A stretch of 64,000 bases of DNA from Setophaga petechia (taxonomy: Eukaryota; Chordata; Aves; Passeriformes; Parulidae), in contig JANCRA010000019.1 of NCBI GenBank assembly GCA_024362935.1, forward strand, positions 15,186,501 to 15,250,500. Reading direction: 5' to 3'. A program made the position numbers and the translations under genes. The notes beneath the pieces were generated by a model, which had not been told where the DNA came from, searched no databases, and saw only the letters and a list, made by a program, of their open reading frames with translations. Shown here piece after piece: positions 13,801 through 24,700 of the stretch (its first letter is position 1; each line of letters begins with the position of its first letter).

Positions 13801-15424
13801 TACGTGTGATTGTATTGAAAGTAATTTTTGTTAATGTAGCATCTGTTCATGTTATCTTGCTGAATGGAAAGGAATAAAATGAAAAACAGTAAGATGCTCT
13901 TACAAATCATAATATGCCTTGACTTAAAGTTTTTTTCATTTTTAAAGATGCGAAAGGTTTGAGTAATCCATTGAAGATTAAGAATATGCGATTCCAAGTC
14001 CAAATCAGTTTAGAGGATTATATTAATGACCGTCAGTATGACTCCAGGGGAAGATTTGGAGAGCTTCTTCTTCTACTGCCTACACTCCAAAGCATCACTT
14101 GGCAAATGATTGAGCAGATACAATTGGTTAAATTATTTGGAATTGTTAAAATTGACAGTTTGCTTCAGGAAATGTTACTGGGAGGTAAGCTATCAATTTG
14201 TTAAATTTACCATCTTGTATTGTGTTGAATTTATATTCAACATAATATAAATTATCTTTATATAATCTATATAAAATAATTATATTATTTTATAATATAA
14301 TAACTATTAAAATATTATTAACATTAAATATTATATTATTATTGAATCTAGGATATTGGGATGTTGAGGGAACCCTGATCTAAGCAATCACTCTGACTCA
14401 CTGGCTGAGCTTTGTGTTGTGTAATTGTTAGCTAAAGCCTTCTTGTCTTGGCAGTTCATCTTGTTTAACTTAATCCTACAACAACAGATTTTGCTATGTA
14501 CTTCTCAGTAACTACTGGGTTGTCCTACAATTCCCTAGGCAGATGAAAGAATCCTTAGAAATATTTCATGAAACACACTGTTATTGCAGTCAAAACAGTG
14601 AAAATAAACACAGTGCTTAATATGCTTGAAGTCTGCTTAAATTGTTTAATGAATACCCAGAGGCAATTATTCAAATTGCCAATCAAAATATTTACTCTGT
14701 GGAAATGTAATTACTGAAGTATAAGTCACTGGCAACAACACGCTCGTTTGCATTGATATATGCTCATGTTATTTTTGCAGGTACTTCTAATGATGCCAGT
14801 CATCTGCATCATCCAATGCATCCTCACTTAGCCCAAGATCCATTAACTGGCCAAACTGTCCTCATAAGTTCAATGTCTGCTCCTGTACATACAGAACAGA
14901 TACGTAAGTAATTGCAAGTTAGCCTTTTGTCATAACACTTCAGTGTTTCATTTAAAAATATTAATTAGCATGGTGACCTGTCATTGTTCATAGAGCTATT
15001 TCCTCATCATTCTTAAATTAAAATAATTGTGCATTAAAAATGTATGTATATAAATGATGTTAAGAATTGACTTTGACCTGAATTTAATTTAAAAAATTCA
15101 GCTCCATTTTGATATATCATTGTTTTTACATGCACAATCTTTAGTAAACTAAAAATTCTGATCATTAAAATATCCTGTTTCCCCAGCATGCCAAAGCACT
15201 TTCTTTTCCAAGCATGCAACAGGACTCCTTTTCAGTGCAGTAGTGTTTATATGTAGAGTAGACCAGGCTAATGAAATATATAATTATTTCTGTGTTTTTT
15301 TTCAGCAACTCCAGAAACTCCATTACCTTCCCCTCCACAAGGCTCTGGGCAAGAATACAAAATGTCTGCAAATCAAGCTTCAGTCATTGCACAGCAATCT
15401 ATTCTGAAACAAAAACCGTTGTGA
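1801..15424 (+). CDS. HNF4G: HNF4G, hepatocyte nuclear factor 4 gamma (NR2A2), 3' eight coding exons
   Basis: This is an orphan-type nuclear receptor that binds DR1 elements as a homodimer in the nucleus and activates genes of gut, liver and kidney epithelium. Joining 1801-1895, 5255-5361, 9253-9408, 11505-11592, 13617-13769, 13948-14184, 14781-14903 and 15306-15424 gives 358 codons plus TGA, all with GT/AG introns and matching phases. In order: residues 1-32 are the second C4 zinc finger and C-terminal extension; 33-67 the hinge; about 68-279 the ligand-binding domain; 280-358 the proline-rich F domain. Residues 271-277 (LLQEMLL) are the AF-2 helix 12 core. Arg124 in LLRAHAGE corresponds to the arginine that contacts the fatty-acid carboxylate in HNF4 structures. 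The paralogue choice rests on the short F domain and on gamma-like stretches such as [10 protein letters not shown] and the terminal [16 protein letters not shown] region; HNF4A differs clearly there. The first zinc finger and N-terminus lie upstream. No frameshift or stop was seen. The paralogue assignment is from memory of the family, without an alignment. Confidence 0.96.
1896..5254 (+). other. HNF4G intron (second zinc finger to hinge)
   Basis: The intron is 3,359 bp, with donor gtaatg and acceptor ttccag. It contains a degraded antisense CR1 at about 3160-3760 and several T runs of 9-12 bases (near 4470 and 4650). Otherwise I see no recognisable element and no additional exon. Confidence 0.8.
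3160..3760 (-). mobile_element. Degraded CR1 LINE 3' fragment, antisense
   Basis: On the plus strand the order of segments matches the reverse complement of CR1 3' ends: a stretch resembling gaagggacatctagaattcat, then cttccagtacttgaccatcc, the ggaagggttttttttcctta poly-T segment, then gtcttgtcttttcatta and agaagaatctggctcc. The 3' end lies near 3160 and the copy is truncated at its 5' end near 3760. Divergence is high, implying an old insertion. Confidence 0.65.
5255..5361 (+). CDS. HNF4G: HNF4G exon: hinge region
   Basis: The exon is 107 bp, flanked by ttccag and gtactg. It starts by completing Ala, then encodes [15 protein letters not shown] and continues to AETLSRQ. The first half is the basic A-box/hinge typical of HNF4 and the second half is the variable linker to the ligand-binding domain. 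It ends in phase 0. The Cys in the linker (DGCNSPS) and the linker as a whole are the least conserved coding parts in the window. Confidence 0.95.
6940..7232 (+). mobile_element. CR1 LINE 3' fragment, sense
   Basis: The order matches CR1 3' regions: a degraded stretch, then gaaattttttacagtcagaac, ggagcaacctttccaggg, atgtggtggagtcc, gaagattttcaagatg, ttggattagataatc and the tail gggtccctcctaacctg ending in cgattctg. It is 5'-truncated like most CR1 copies, and moderately diverged. Confidence 0.8.
8336..8448 (+). repeat. Polypyrimidine tract, (TTTTTCTC)-like
   Basis: This is 113 consecutive C/T bases with no purine, mostly runs of T5-T9 separated by CTC or C. It looks like a degraded microsatellite inside an intron. 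The Lys/Glu-rich and Phe/Leu-rich open frames across it are consequences of the repeat, not genes. Confidence 0.9.
9253..9408 (+). CDS. HNF4G: HNF4G exon: start of ligand-binding domain
   Basis: The exon is 156 bp (52 full codons), entered after ggccag and left at gtatga. It encodes [18 protein letters not shown], then [19 protein letters not shown] and FCELPLDDQ. These are helices 1 to 3 of the ligand-binding domain, including the WAKYIP part of the nuclear-receptor signature that helps form the coactivator groove. Both boundaries are in phase 0. Confidence 0.96.
9409..11504 (+). other. HNF4G intron (between LBD exons, 2.1 kb)
   Basis: Donor gtatga, acceptor catgag. The intron is AT-rich, and I see no repeat family, simple-sequence array or extra exon in it. 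Confidence 0.75.
11505..11592 (+). CDS. HNF4G: HNF4G exon: ligand-binding domain helices 4-5
   Basis: The exon is 88 bp and encodes [20 protein letters not shown] followed by MAYKDILLL. It contains the conserved arginine (Arg124 of the window protein) that binds the carboxylate of the resident fatty acid in HNF4 alpha and gamma structures. The acceptor is unusual: a long T run followed by catgag, so the last triplet before the exon is GAG rather than CAG or TAG. The donor is gtaaat. The boundary is fixed by protein homology and by phase with the neighbouring exons. Confidence 0.94.
11593..13616 (+). other. HNF4G intron (2.0 kb) with a GC-rich patch
   Basis: Donor gtaaat, acceptor tctaag. A locally GC-richer stretch at about 12050-12480 contains a 14-bp perfect palindrome (ctgccgcgcggcag, 12150-12163) and several CpGs. 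The rest is AT-rich with no recognised element. Confidence 0.75.
13617..13769 (+). CDS. HNF4G: HNF4G exon: ligand-binding domain middle
   Basis: The exon is 153 bp. It completes Gly, then encodes [30 protein letters not shown] and [20 protein letters not shown], and ends with the first base of Asp. This covers helices 6 to 8. The acceptor is tctaag, another non-YAG type, after a pyrimidine-rich stretch; the donor is gtattt. Only 178 bp separate it from the next exon. Confidence 0.95.
13948..14184 (+). CDS. HNF4G: HNF4G exon: dimer interface and AF-2 helix
   Basis: The exon is 237 bp, the largest fully coding one here. It completes Asp and encodes [58 protein letters not shown], then [20 protein letters not shown]. 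This covers helices 9 to 12: the [12 protein letters not shown] stretch builds the homodimer interface and LLQEMLL is the AF-2 core that docks coactivator LXXLL motifs. The acceptor is an AAG type after a T-rich run; the donor is gtaagc. Confidence 0.96.
14185..14780 (+). other. HNF4G intron (596 bp) with AT-only stretch
   Basis: Donor gtaagc, acceptor tttgcag. Positions about 14216-14345 are nearly pure A/T (tataat/attata repeats). Nothing else is evident. Confidence 0.8.
14781..14903 (+). CDS. HNF4G: HNF4G exon: F domain, first part
   Basis: The exon is 123 bp between tttttgcag and gtaagt. It encodes [20 protein letters not shown], then [20 protein letters not shown]. The His- and Pro-rich [10 protein letters not shown] stretch is characteristic of HNF4 F domains just after helix 12. 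The F domain modulates coactivator access in HNF4A; in the gamma paralogue it is shorter and lacks most of the alpha repressive region. Confidence 0.95.
14904..15305 (+). other. HNF4G last intron (402 bp)
   Basis: Donor gtaagt, acceptor tttttttcag. AT-rich, no recognised element. Confidence 0.85.
15306..15424 (+). CDS. HNF4G: HNF4G terminal coding exon, end of F domain and stop
   Basis: The acceptor is ttttttttcag. The coding part completes a Pro codon and encodes [20 protein letters not shown], then [18 protein letters not shown], and stops at TGA 15422-15424. TPETPxPSPP is shared by HNF4 alpha and gamma F domains; the short QKPL-type tail is gamma-like. The same exon continues as the 3' UTR. 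Confidence 0.95.
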
Positions 15425-16311
15425 TATTTTTATCTATGTCTTATCCTTCCTTCCTTCCCTTCCTTCTCTTCCTTTTCATGCACTAGATAAATTGGTAGAA
15501 CACTTGCACATTTAAAATCTCAGGTTGATATAGAAAATTATTTCCTCAGCAGCCACTGCTAAGTGGGTGTTCCTTAGAACACCTCATGGTTTGGAAAGTA
15601 ATGCTGTTCTGACTACTACATACAACTGTAACTGTGGACGCTGCAGTCTGACAAATGTGTATAGAGGGAGATATTATTTTTAGATCTTATAACTGCACAG
15701 ATTCATGTTTTTATTTCCTGTTTTAGTTGTTGTCGTAATATTATTGTTTTAGGTGTGTACATAATTTTTGCATTGTAATGGAACTGCTTAGTGCTTGTTT
15801 AGCTGTGAATTGTAGATATGAAAAAGTGGGTTATTCAGGCAAAAGCCAAGATTCCACTAACAGTAGAACATTAGGCGACCAAAAAAACACATGAATGGAA
15901 AAAAAAGAAAGGAAAACATACTTAATGGACAGAAAACTGCAACTATTTTAAAAAATCCCGATTTTAAAGGATCATCTCTTTGAAGTAAAATTTCAACAAA
16001 AGCATTGGATCCTTCCTGCTTAACAGTTTGTATGAAGCAGAAGGCCTGCCTGGGTGAATATGCTTGAGGACTTCTTAAAATCTATATATAGAACATATAT
16101 AGATATTATGTCTATATATAGTCAATTGGCCCATGCTGAAGCATTTATATTGATAAATACTTAGAACTAGGACTGGTAGGCTTTTTGGTCTGGACTAACT
16201 AGTACTTTCCAAAAAAATATTATGAGCTCACTTTGGGAATTAGGCCAATCTAGGGACAGTTTTCATTTTCAGGTACTTTGGACACAGCCCTTCTCTTTAA
16301 GAGTACAGAGA

Positions 16312-16665
16312 GTATCACAGAACCCCAGAATAAACTGAGTTGGAAGGGACCTACAAAGATCATTGAGTCCAACCCCTGGCCTTGCCCAGCACCATCCCTG
16401 AGTCACACTATGTACCTGACAGGGTTGTCCATATGCTTCTTGAACTCTGTCAGGCTTTTCTGTGATCACTTTCTTGAGGACCCTGTTTCAGTGCCCAACC
16501 GCCCTCTTGGTGAAGAATCTTTTCCTAATATCCAGCCTAAAACCTCCTGACACACCTTCAGGCCATTCCCTTGGGTCATGTTCCTACTCACTACATAGAG
16601 AGATCAGTACCTGCTCCTCCTCTTGCCCTCACAAGGAAGTTGTAGACTGAAATGAGGTCTAACTA
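16312..16665 (-). mobile_element. CR1 LINE 3' fragment, antisense, inside the HNF4G 3' UTR
   Basis: Read on plus it is the reverse complement of a CR1 tail: tatcacagaaccccagaat, ttggaagggacctacaaag, tcattgagtccaacccc, a central ctgtttcagtgcccaaccgc, then gaatcttttcctaatatcc and ggccattcccttgggtc. It is moderately diverged and 5'-truncated near 16665. If the 3' UTR call is right, about 350 bases of the HNF4G mRNA are CR1 antisense sequence. Confidence 0.88.
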
Positions 16666-18060
16666 GGACCATATCAGGGCAAGAAGATACTTTGTGATGT
16701 TTGGTTTACTAGTGTAAGAGCAGCTATTGTGTTTATTTGTCCAACTGTGTAGTAAATGCATGTTTCAGCAATCCCTAAAATTCACCTACTAAAAAATTGT
16801 AATTAATGTAGTAGCTCTGTGTTTGGAGAGTTATGACTTATTGCAGTGGCAAATGTGCCTGAGTTCAGCTCCAGGTGTTTGAGCCATGGTATTTCAAGCC
16901 AGAAGGCAGCCAGAAGACAGCACACTCTCTCAATTCACATATTCATCCTCTCAATGTCTAAGTTTTCAGAAGCATGGGATGACTTGCTTTTCTGTGATGA
17001 GCCCCTTTCTCCACCTCCTCCTCCCCTTCCAGTCTGGGCATCCAGCCTTGACTAGGCTTTGTGTCTGGAGTCCATAACAACCCATGTGGATTTGGACCCT
17101 CTGTGAATTTGCACAAAGTGGACCTTGTGACACGTGCTCACTTGAGGCATTTATACTACTTAGTTACAATTTGTGAAAGTAATGTTTTTTTGATATACGA
17201 AGTGATATGTTGTTCATACAATACTAACATCATAAGAAAATCACCATTTCACATATTTTATTTACTCCAGACAGCAATGATTTAGTACTTTAAAGCAGAC
17301 TTTCTACCAGAAGATATGTGAGAGAGAAACAGACAAAAAAAGAGATAATAATATATTGCAGTTTGCTAAACTATTGCAAAGAGAACGCATAGTGGAATCA
17401 GAAGTTCTTCAAGGTGAGATGGTGATCACCCAGAACCAGAGATCTTCATTAACCACAGTATCCAGAGATGGTGCAGTTACACCCTTGGCTTGTAAAAGTT
17501 GCTCAAACAATCCAAAATGATTCTTCAAACACATTTTTGTAGGCCGGAAATCGACACAGTAAATGCTGAGCTGACCTAATGAGAATGCACCTACCACCAG
17601 GTAGACATTGTGTTTTCTTTGTTATTTTAATGTAGTTGCTTTTGTAAAGTCTGTATAGAGTAGCTATTAATGTTTGCCTTTTGCTTTTTAGATCCTTTTC
17701 ATTTTTTGCTGTTTACTGTTTGTTTTTTATTAATGCATTGCTCTTTTTACAAGTTCCTTTTAATATGAGTTTTTATGACAGAATGAGGTACTGAAGTTTT
17801 ACCATTAACTGTAAGGGTATCCAGGCTCTGCTGCTTTTTTACAAGTTGGCCACCAATGCTTTACAGTGATACACAAAGGTAAAACAAGTGTGAGAGATAC
17901 TGAGCAGCCCAAAGGTTTACTGATTTAGCTTACTTTTGTGTATTTGTCATAGAAAGAGTGTTGGACTCTAGGTGGATCTGCATGAATTTACTGGGTCAGA
18001 TAAATGAATTCAGCTACATATACATGTCAGTATTTGTCTGACTAAAAACATATAATTGGA

Positions 18061-18066
18061 AATAAA
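18061..18066 (+). promoter_or_regulatory. Alternative AATAAA hexamer in HNF4G 3' UTR
   Basis: A canonical hexamer lies about 440 bases before the presumed distal site, with another AATAAA at 18162-18167. Neither has as clear a GT-rich downstream element as 18503, so these are weaker candidates for alternative 3' ends. Confidence 0.35.
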
Positions 18067-18502
18067 GATTGGTCCCCCAGCTGGCCACCCTTGCCTTATG
18101 TAAGAGATGTGCATAATATCTTACTTTATTTTTCACAGTGAACTTTAGATAGCAAGTATACAATAAAATATTGTCACACACTGCCAAAAGGTACTGGAAG
18201 AAAAATATACTTTAGTATTTTATCTGACAAAAAGCTGTTGTCTATTTTGTATGATATATTACATTTTTGAATGAGAACACCATTGTAATTTATTGGGAAA
18301 AGCTGATTTATTTTATAAATGTAACATTATTTTTGTAAACTTAATTATGAAAAATCAGAAGTGATTAGTGCTGTTAAATATTAAATTATAATGAGATGTA
18401 ACTTTATATGTTTGAACTCTGATACCAAGTTTTTGTATTGAGCGTTTGGAATTGAAATGGTTGCTGGAAATATTTCAAATGGACTGTTTTTCATCAAAGC
18501 TC

Positions 18503-18508
18503 AATAAA
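18503..18508 (+). promoter_or_regulatory. Probable distal polyadenylation signal of HNF4G
   Basis: A canonical AATAAA is followed 30-70 bases later by T/GT-rich sequence (ttttagttg, then ttttttgggttttttt), the usual layout for cleavage and polyadenylation. Cleavage would fall near 18520-18530. Beyond it the sequence shows only a short CR1 fragment and AT-rich DNA. Confidence 0.65.
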
Positions 18509-18652
18509 GAAATATGAATGATCCAAAAGACACATTTGCCTTTTAGTTGTTTTTTTGGGTTTTTTTGTTACTATTTACATAAACAATGGGAATGGTTTAT
18601 ATTCCTTACACAATGAATAAGTATATAACTAACATGCTTTCATCTCTGCAGT

Positions 18653-18731
18653 GTTCACAGCATCAGGATGGCTGAGGTTGGAAGGGACCTCTGGAGGTCG
18701 TCTAATCCAACCCCCTCTGCTCAAGCAGGAT
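18653..18731 (-). mobile_element. Short CR1 3'-end fragment, antisense
   Basis: About 80 bases match the reverse complement of the CR1 3' terminus: ggttggaagggacctctgg, then aggtcgtctaatccaaccc. It lies about 130 bases past the presumed HNF4G polyadenylation site and is severely 5'-truncated. Confidence 0.8.
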
Positions 18732-18734
18732 ATT

Positions 18735-21700
18735 GAAATCATATGAAAGAATCTGATGGCAACATTTTAGTTGATTCTGCTGCAACATGGCAAAGTATTA
18801 CATAGCTATGGTCTTCAATTTTTACTTCTGACTCAGAACAGAACTGAAGCACATGCTTAATTCCATCTCTGTTTAAAATTAACCATATGTTCAACAGTCT
18901 GTTTTTTACTGGACAGGGATTACTTAACAAATCACTGTCTTTGCTCCAACGCATTGTTATTTAGAAAAAATTAAGTGTAACTTGATAAAGATATTGTAAA
19001 CTTTAGAAAGACTCTTTACAATATATTTTTTTAGATAACTATTTCCTCTGCCTTAGAAATTATGTCCAGTTGCCTGTATCTTTACTAGATTTTGAATAGA
19101 AATGGGGTTAGGTTGTTAGTTAGTTAGTTAGTTTGGTTTGGGTTTTGGGTTTTTTTGTTGTTTTGTTGGGGTTTTTTTGTTAGCAGTAACACAGTGATTT
19201 GGGCTGCTTACTTTTGCTAAAATGGGCTCTACTCTGGAGTGCAGAGCTAGAGGGAAAAGTGGCCATGGAGACTCCATTTTGAATGCTGGAGATCTTCTGG
19301 TCCTTCTGATGGACTTGAATCAATGGCTGATTATTCTACATACAGGAAACCTCTACTTGTGAAGGTTGACTGGGGTGTAGGAGATTTATGATTTTAGGGA
19401 ATGGAAGAGGTTTTTTTTCATCCTACAACAAAGGAAATATGGAAACCCCCTTACAACTTCAATGCTGTGAAGTGCTGACAGACTATTCCTCAATGATTTT
19501 GATAAATCAGCTTTACAAGGAGCCACAGTAGGTGAATCAGGATTATGTCTTTTACAGAGAGAGATAGAGGAACTAGCTTTCAGTTCTAATCATTATCCAG
19601 AATTTCTCCCAACTAAAGAATTCTGAAAATGAGCAAAGATATTTACTGAGCTCCAGGAATCTTCTGTGACAGAAAATTTAACATACACAGAATGTAAGAG
19701 AATTAGTTATAATTCTTTGTTTTATTCATATACTTGGAAGTCCTATTTTTACCTCAAGGATGTCTGTCAGTCTGTGATGGCCTAACACATTTTTTTTATG
19801 TCTTTCAAGAGACCATTTCTAGTTGTGCACCACCATTTGTGATACTTATGCTAAAGTATACATTAAAGAAATACTTAGATCAAGATTTTAATAAGTCTAT
19901 CAAAAATCTTCTGTATTGGTTCGCAATTAATTTTTACTTTTTTTTATTGGGTCTGATATAGATGCATTAGCTTTCTTCTTTCCCTTTATTCTCCCTAGGA
20001 ATAAACAAGAATTGGAAAAAAATTATCGTCAAATTTAGTGATACGATGGTAACAATGCAATTGTGCTTCTCTTTCTTCTGTTGTTTTTCTAATATTAAGA
20101 TGGGGGAGATGGTTGTCATCAAGGTTGACATCAATCACTATTTTCTTTTGGTTCCTTTTTTTCTTGTGACAAATCCAAGTATCTTCATTAATCAAATAGT
20201 CTATGTGTAAATAAAAAGCTGTCTATGAAGCCAAAAGCTGGATTTGATTGCAGAGGGGATTAAAGGTTCTCAATTGCAGGGATATATTTTCAAAAATTTA
20301 TTTCATAAAAATTAGAATAAGCATATATTCTAATGTATTTCTGTTAAGTATATATTTCTGTTAAGAAATGCCTCATTTCTTAACAGAAACATAATCATTT
20401 CTATTAAAGGGTAAGAAATGAAGACAAAATCAAATGTAAAGCTTCTTATACAATGACTGTGACAGAGAACTTCCATTTGGTATTACCAACTATAATAATT
20501 TCCTTTTGAATACCACCTAAACAGGAAGGGCAAAATCTCATAAAGACATATGCCTAAAGATGTTCTTATGACAATGATCTCTATTTTTTAATATTATGAT
20601 GGAGCTATGATTGCTACTGACATTATGTCCTAGTACACCTGAATCAAGTGTCAGTGGAAGATGCCATGCTGATACTAGATTTACTGATGCTGCTGAGAGG
20701 GTAGCCACCTCCTCACAAACAAAGCCTGATGTGACAGCTTCTCCAAGTCACATCGTGGTGGGGTACCCTTGCATCAGCACAAGGCTCTTAATTACCCAGT
20801 GATTTTGGGCCTGACATCCCTTCTTCCTTTTGCAAGGGTGAATGTCACCAATGTCTCACATGATGAGGTGAAGAGAGCAAGTGATGAAGGTTTTCCTTAA
20901 GGCAGTCTGGTCAAGGGGTAATTTCTTCTAAAGCTTAGCACTCTCCTCTGAAACTAGAGCAGAAAGGCTAGAAATCAAGAGTATTAAAATGTCTTTGGCT
21001 TTGATCTGAATAGCATTGGCTGGTCTTTTTGAGTCTTAATGTAGCAAGAGTTGAACCATTGAGTGTCCTGTGTCTGATTGGGCTCAGTGACATTTTGGGG
21101 TCTGGCCTCTCACTAGTCTTTGCCAGTTTTTTGGTGGGTTGAGCAAAATTGAGACAGAATTTCAATTTTAGAATACCAAAGGTCTTCAAGGAAGCATAAT
21201 CATAAAGATTGCACACAGAGATGTATCTCTGGGACTGAAATTACCTGAACAAGTTTAAAAAGTTAGCGATTGGTTAGGGAAAAAAAGATTACATAATAAG
21301 CTGTTCTTCAATTTTTCAAGGGAATTCAGTGAAAGGAGGAAGGAAAGAAGACACACAAAAATTGGCTGACACTGTTGATTTCATGAGGAGATTAGGAAAA
21401 CCTCTTTACTGGAGGTATTAGATTAGACAGTTTTGCTCCATATATTCAATGTAGTTACGTCTGTGGTTCAGTGTATCACCTGTAGATTGCAAACTTCATA
21501 CTCAGAGCAGCTGATTTAATCTACAGTTTTTATTAAGCAATTCATGAAACATATCCCAGCAGGTTTACATGCCCTCAAGTGCCCACTGGCAGCTTGTTGG
21601 CTCTTCACAGGGCTGTTCTATAGGGAGGTCTGGCCACATTCTGCATCACAGCTCTGGGACACTTACTCTTAAGTATTACTTAAACACTTTCTTTACCAAT

Positions 21701-24700
21701 GGGCCATAATGCCATGGGAGTGAAAAAATGTCCTTCATGTAGCCCATGGCAGTTCTTACTGTCACCAATCCCCTTTAATCATCACTCCTTGTTTCATGTG
21801 ACACAGCTGAACTTGCCAGTTGTATCACTTGCTGTGCCATGCTCTGTTTCATGCTTCTCACAAAACCAACTGAGACAAGGTGAAACTTTGGTTGGGTTTC
21901 TAGTTGCATTCAGAGTCAACATTTCACTTTAATACAACTTTGGAGCAAAAACCAAAGTGTTGGATCTGGTGATGTTCTCATCTGTCACTTTCATGTCAGC
22001 CACCTGATATGCAGAGTGTTTGTGTCACCTATTACAATGGCTCTTATTTCCTGTCTTGTTCAAATAAAGCAAGTAAATAGGTTGGGTTACAACTGCTCTC
22101 TACCTAAAAGTAGGATGAATTCATAGAACACAGTTTGAGATAATATTGAGCTGGTTTTTTTTAGTCTATGCATTTTGTAGCTTAAATGAAATGTGCAGCT
22201 TATGTTACGTTTTGATCAGCAGGAAATTTTTTTCTTCCCTGTTTTTTTGACCTCCTCACAATTGAATGAATTTTCATGAATATGACTGCCCAACAAAGCA
22301 TCCAGTTTTTCAGATGCCTGCCTTTTGTAATTTAAATAATGTAAGCATATGAACATAGAGTTTGAATTAAGAGGCAAAGGCAATCTCACCAAAAGAGTTT
22401 ATTCAATATATTTCCAACATCATCTATTTCAAGATATAATTAAGATTACCATGGCCCAAGTCTAATTTACTGTGGTTTCCAAAAAGTGGAGCAGATAGCA
22501 ATTGTAACAGAGGACAAAAATTTTCCATATAAAATTTTTCATTGTCATATTAGATTTTTAATGAGCATTATTCTTGATCAAAATGTAATAAAATGGAACA
22601 ATACTCTAAAATATGCAGACAGATGTACTATAAAATAACAAACTTTATATATTTAATTTATTTACTATGAAGTACACTTTTCTTTTGCAGAATGAACATT
22701 AATATCCATTTTTTATCTCAACACCAAAATCACAATTTAACTGCAGTACGATCTGTCCTCTATTTTATTGAGAGCTTTTTTGCAGGTTGATTAAAATTGC
22801 ATTGTGTGATTAAACACATAGAGGCAGATATTCTGTCCTTGTGTGCCTCTTTCAGAGATTGACAGCCTGAGGTGCTACTCATTAACCAAGAAATAATTTG
22901 AAAATGAAAAGAGGGATGAGGTCCTTCTGGAGGGCAGGAGAGGAATCCCCATCTCCCTGTTCATGAAGAAGGCACCGTTGGAGCTTTCAGGTTTTGACTT
23001 TGGAAGGAGACACCTGCTTAAGGAGAAATTTGCACTTTTAAGATAGGGGTAACAGTGGGTGAAAAATCCCTTAAAAAATATGGTGGTGTAAGTCTCAAGG
23101 GAACCCAGTTAGAGAGGATAGATTCAAGAAAGCTTGATGAGCACAAAGGGGCAGTTAGTCCAGGAACTAACACAGTGCTATTGCCTTTTGCAATGCCTCA
23201 ACTTCTGGAGATATATCAATATGTGAAAGGGAATCTTTCTTTTGTCATGGTCAGAGTAAGCTTGAAGACACCATGGTTAACAGAGAATCTACTTAAACAA
23301 TGAAACTTACAAGCAGAAAAATAAGGTGGATTATTATTTTGATTTTGAAATAATTTAGTTTATTGATTTTTTATACAAGTCAATCTTTCTGGTATTCTGG
23401 GTGCTCTTAACAGATTTTAAATGCTTGGACTTGACTGTGATAAGATAGATATCATCTTTGTGTTCTGCTTGCTAAGGCAAGGTGGGGTGGGAGCAGTGAA
23501 TGAAGACATAAAAGGGTCAACAAAAAGCCAAAGCCATGGAAACTCTCAGATCCAAAGATTATACCTTCTCCAGCACAATAAATAGACTCATGGAACCTAC
23601 TTCAACTAAAACATGTGAATAGAATAATTTCCCCAAATTACTATCTTCAACCCTAATATAATTTGCTGGTGATAAAATGTTCTTTAGTGTAATAACTATT
23701 AATTGTATTACCCTGTCCTCTCTCTCACCTGAATCTTATCTTTCCCAGAGTAAGAGTCCTTATTTATTTACAGCTTAATTTGTATTGAATCTTGTGCCTG
23801 AGAATCCTTGAACCCATCAAGCTTACAGCACTTGTGTTGTCACACTGCCAGCCCCATTTCATGAAAATTCAGGCCGAGTTTCCTGGAACAACCCCCTCTG
23901 CCTACTAGAATATCTAGAAAAGGCAAGAGAAAGCAGCAGATTTAGAAGGATGCAGAGCACCCTGTCATTTTTGTTACTCACTGCTGCTGAATTCACTACC
24001 TGCAGTGTATGACCTCTGAACATGTATGGTAGTTCCTCACGTCACAGGAGACATATGGTGACACAAAGGTCTGTGTGCTGCCACTCATTTTCTCTGCAAA
24101 AGCCACATTTGTATTGCTATGGGGAGTGTTTGGAAGGATACAAAGAGCACAGTTATCTCATCCCGTTCTTTTGTTTAAAATGCAAAAATGTATGAGTCAT
24201 CCTTTGGCTCTTTGCACTTCATTTCATTCATAAATATTGATGTTGGCATATTAGTAAAAATATAACATTTAAACCTCATCTTAGCTGACACATTTTACTC
24301 TTTTCTATCATGTACCTTATTAAAATAGTTTTTTGTCTCTGTTTATCTTACAATACCACTTGATTTTATTGCAAGGTAGTTTAAGATTTTAGTCTAAGTT
24401 TATAATGTGACTGTGGGAGAATAAAGAAGTATACCAGTACTTCTATAAATGAGGCATCATGACAGTCAGAATGTGTGCTACAATGCTTTAGAGTGGCTCA
24501 TCTCTGAAGTTCTGTAATTTGGGTGCACTGTGTATTCCAGGTTAATCCCCAGTACACACAAACCAATTCACCAATTTAAACCTCATTATTTCCTGTCACT
24601 TTGTTTTAATCTGCAACCACTGCAAGGCCAAAGCTGTGCCTGTTGTCTACTGTCGTTTGCTTTATATATGGCGACACTGAGAGTTATTTGTTGACCTTTG

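Larger units (their letters stand above)
15425..18527 (+). other. HNF4G: HNF4G 3' untranslated region
   Basis: The AT-rich UTR is about 3.1 kb, and its end is inferred from the AATAAA at 18503. A pyrimidine-rich patch (CCTT repeats, 15449-15473) follows the stop closely. At 16081-16121 two copies of a self-complementary TCTATATATAG element could form a stem. An antisense CR1 copy occupies about 16312-16665. Earlier AATAAA hexamers at 18061 and 18162 could give slightly shorter transcripts. The extent is not proven; use of earlier sites would shorten it by a few hundred bases. Confidence 0.7.

Noticed and set aside
13652..13834. Separate small gene starting at the ATG at 13652
   Set aside because: It is HNF4G exon 13617-13769 read past its donor into the intron.
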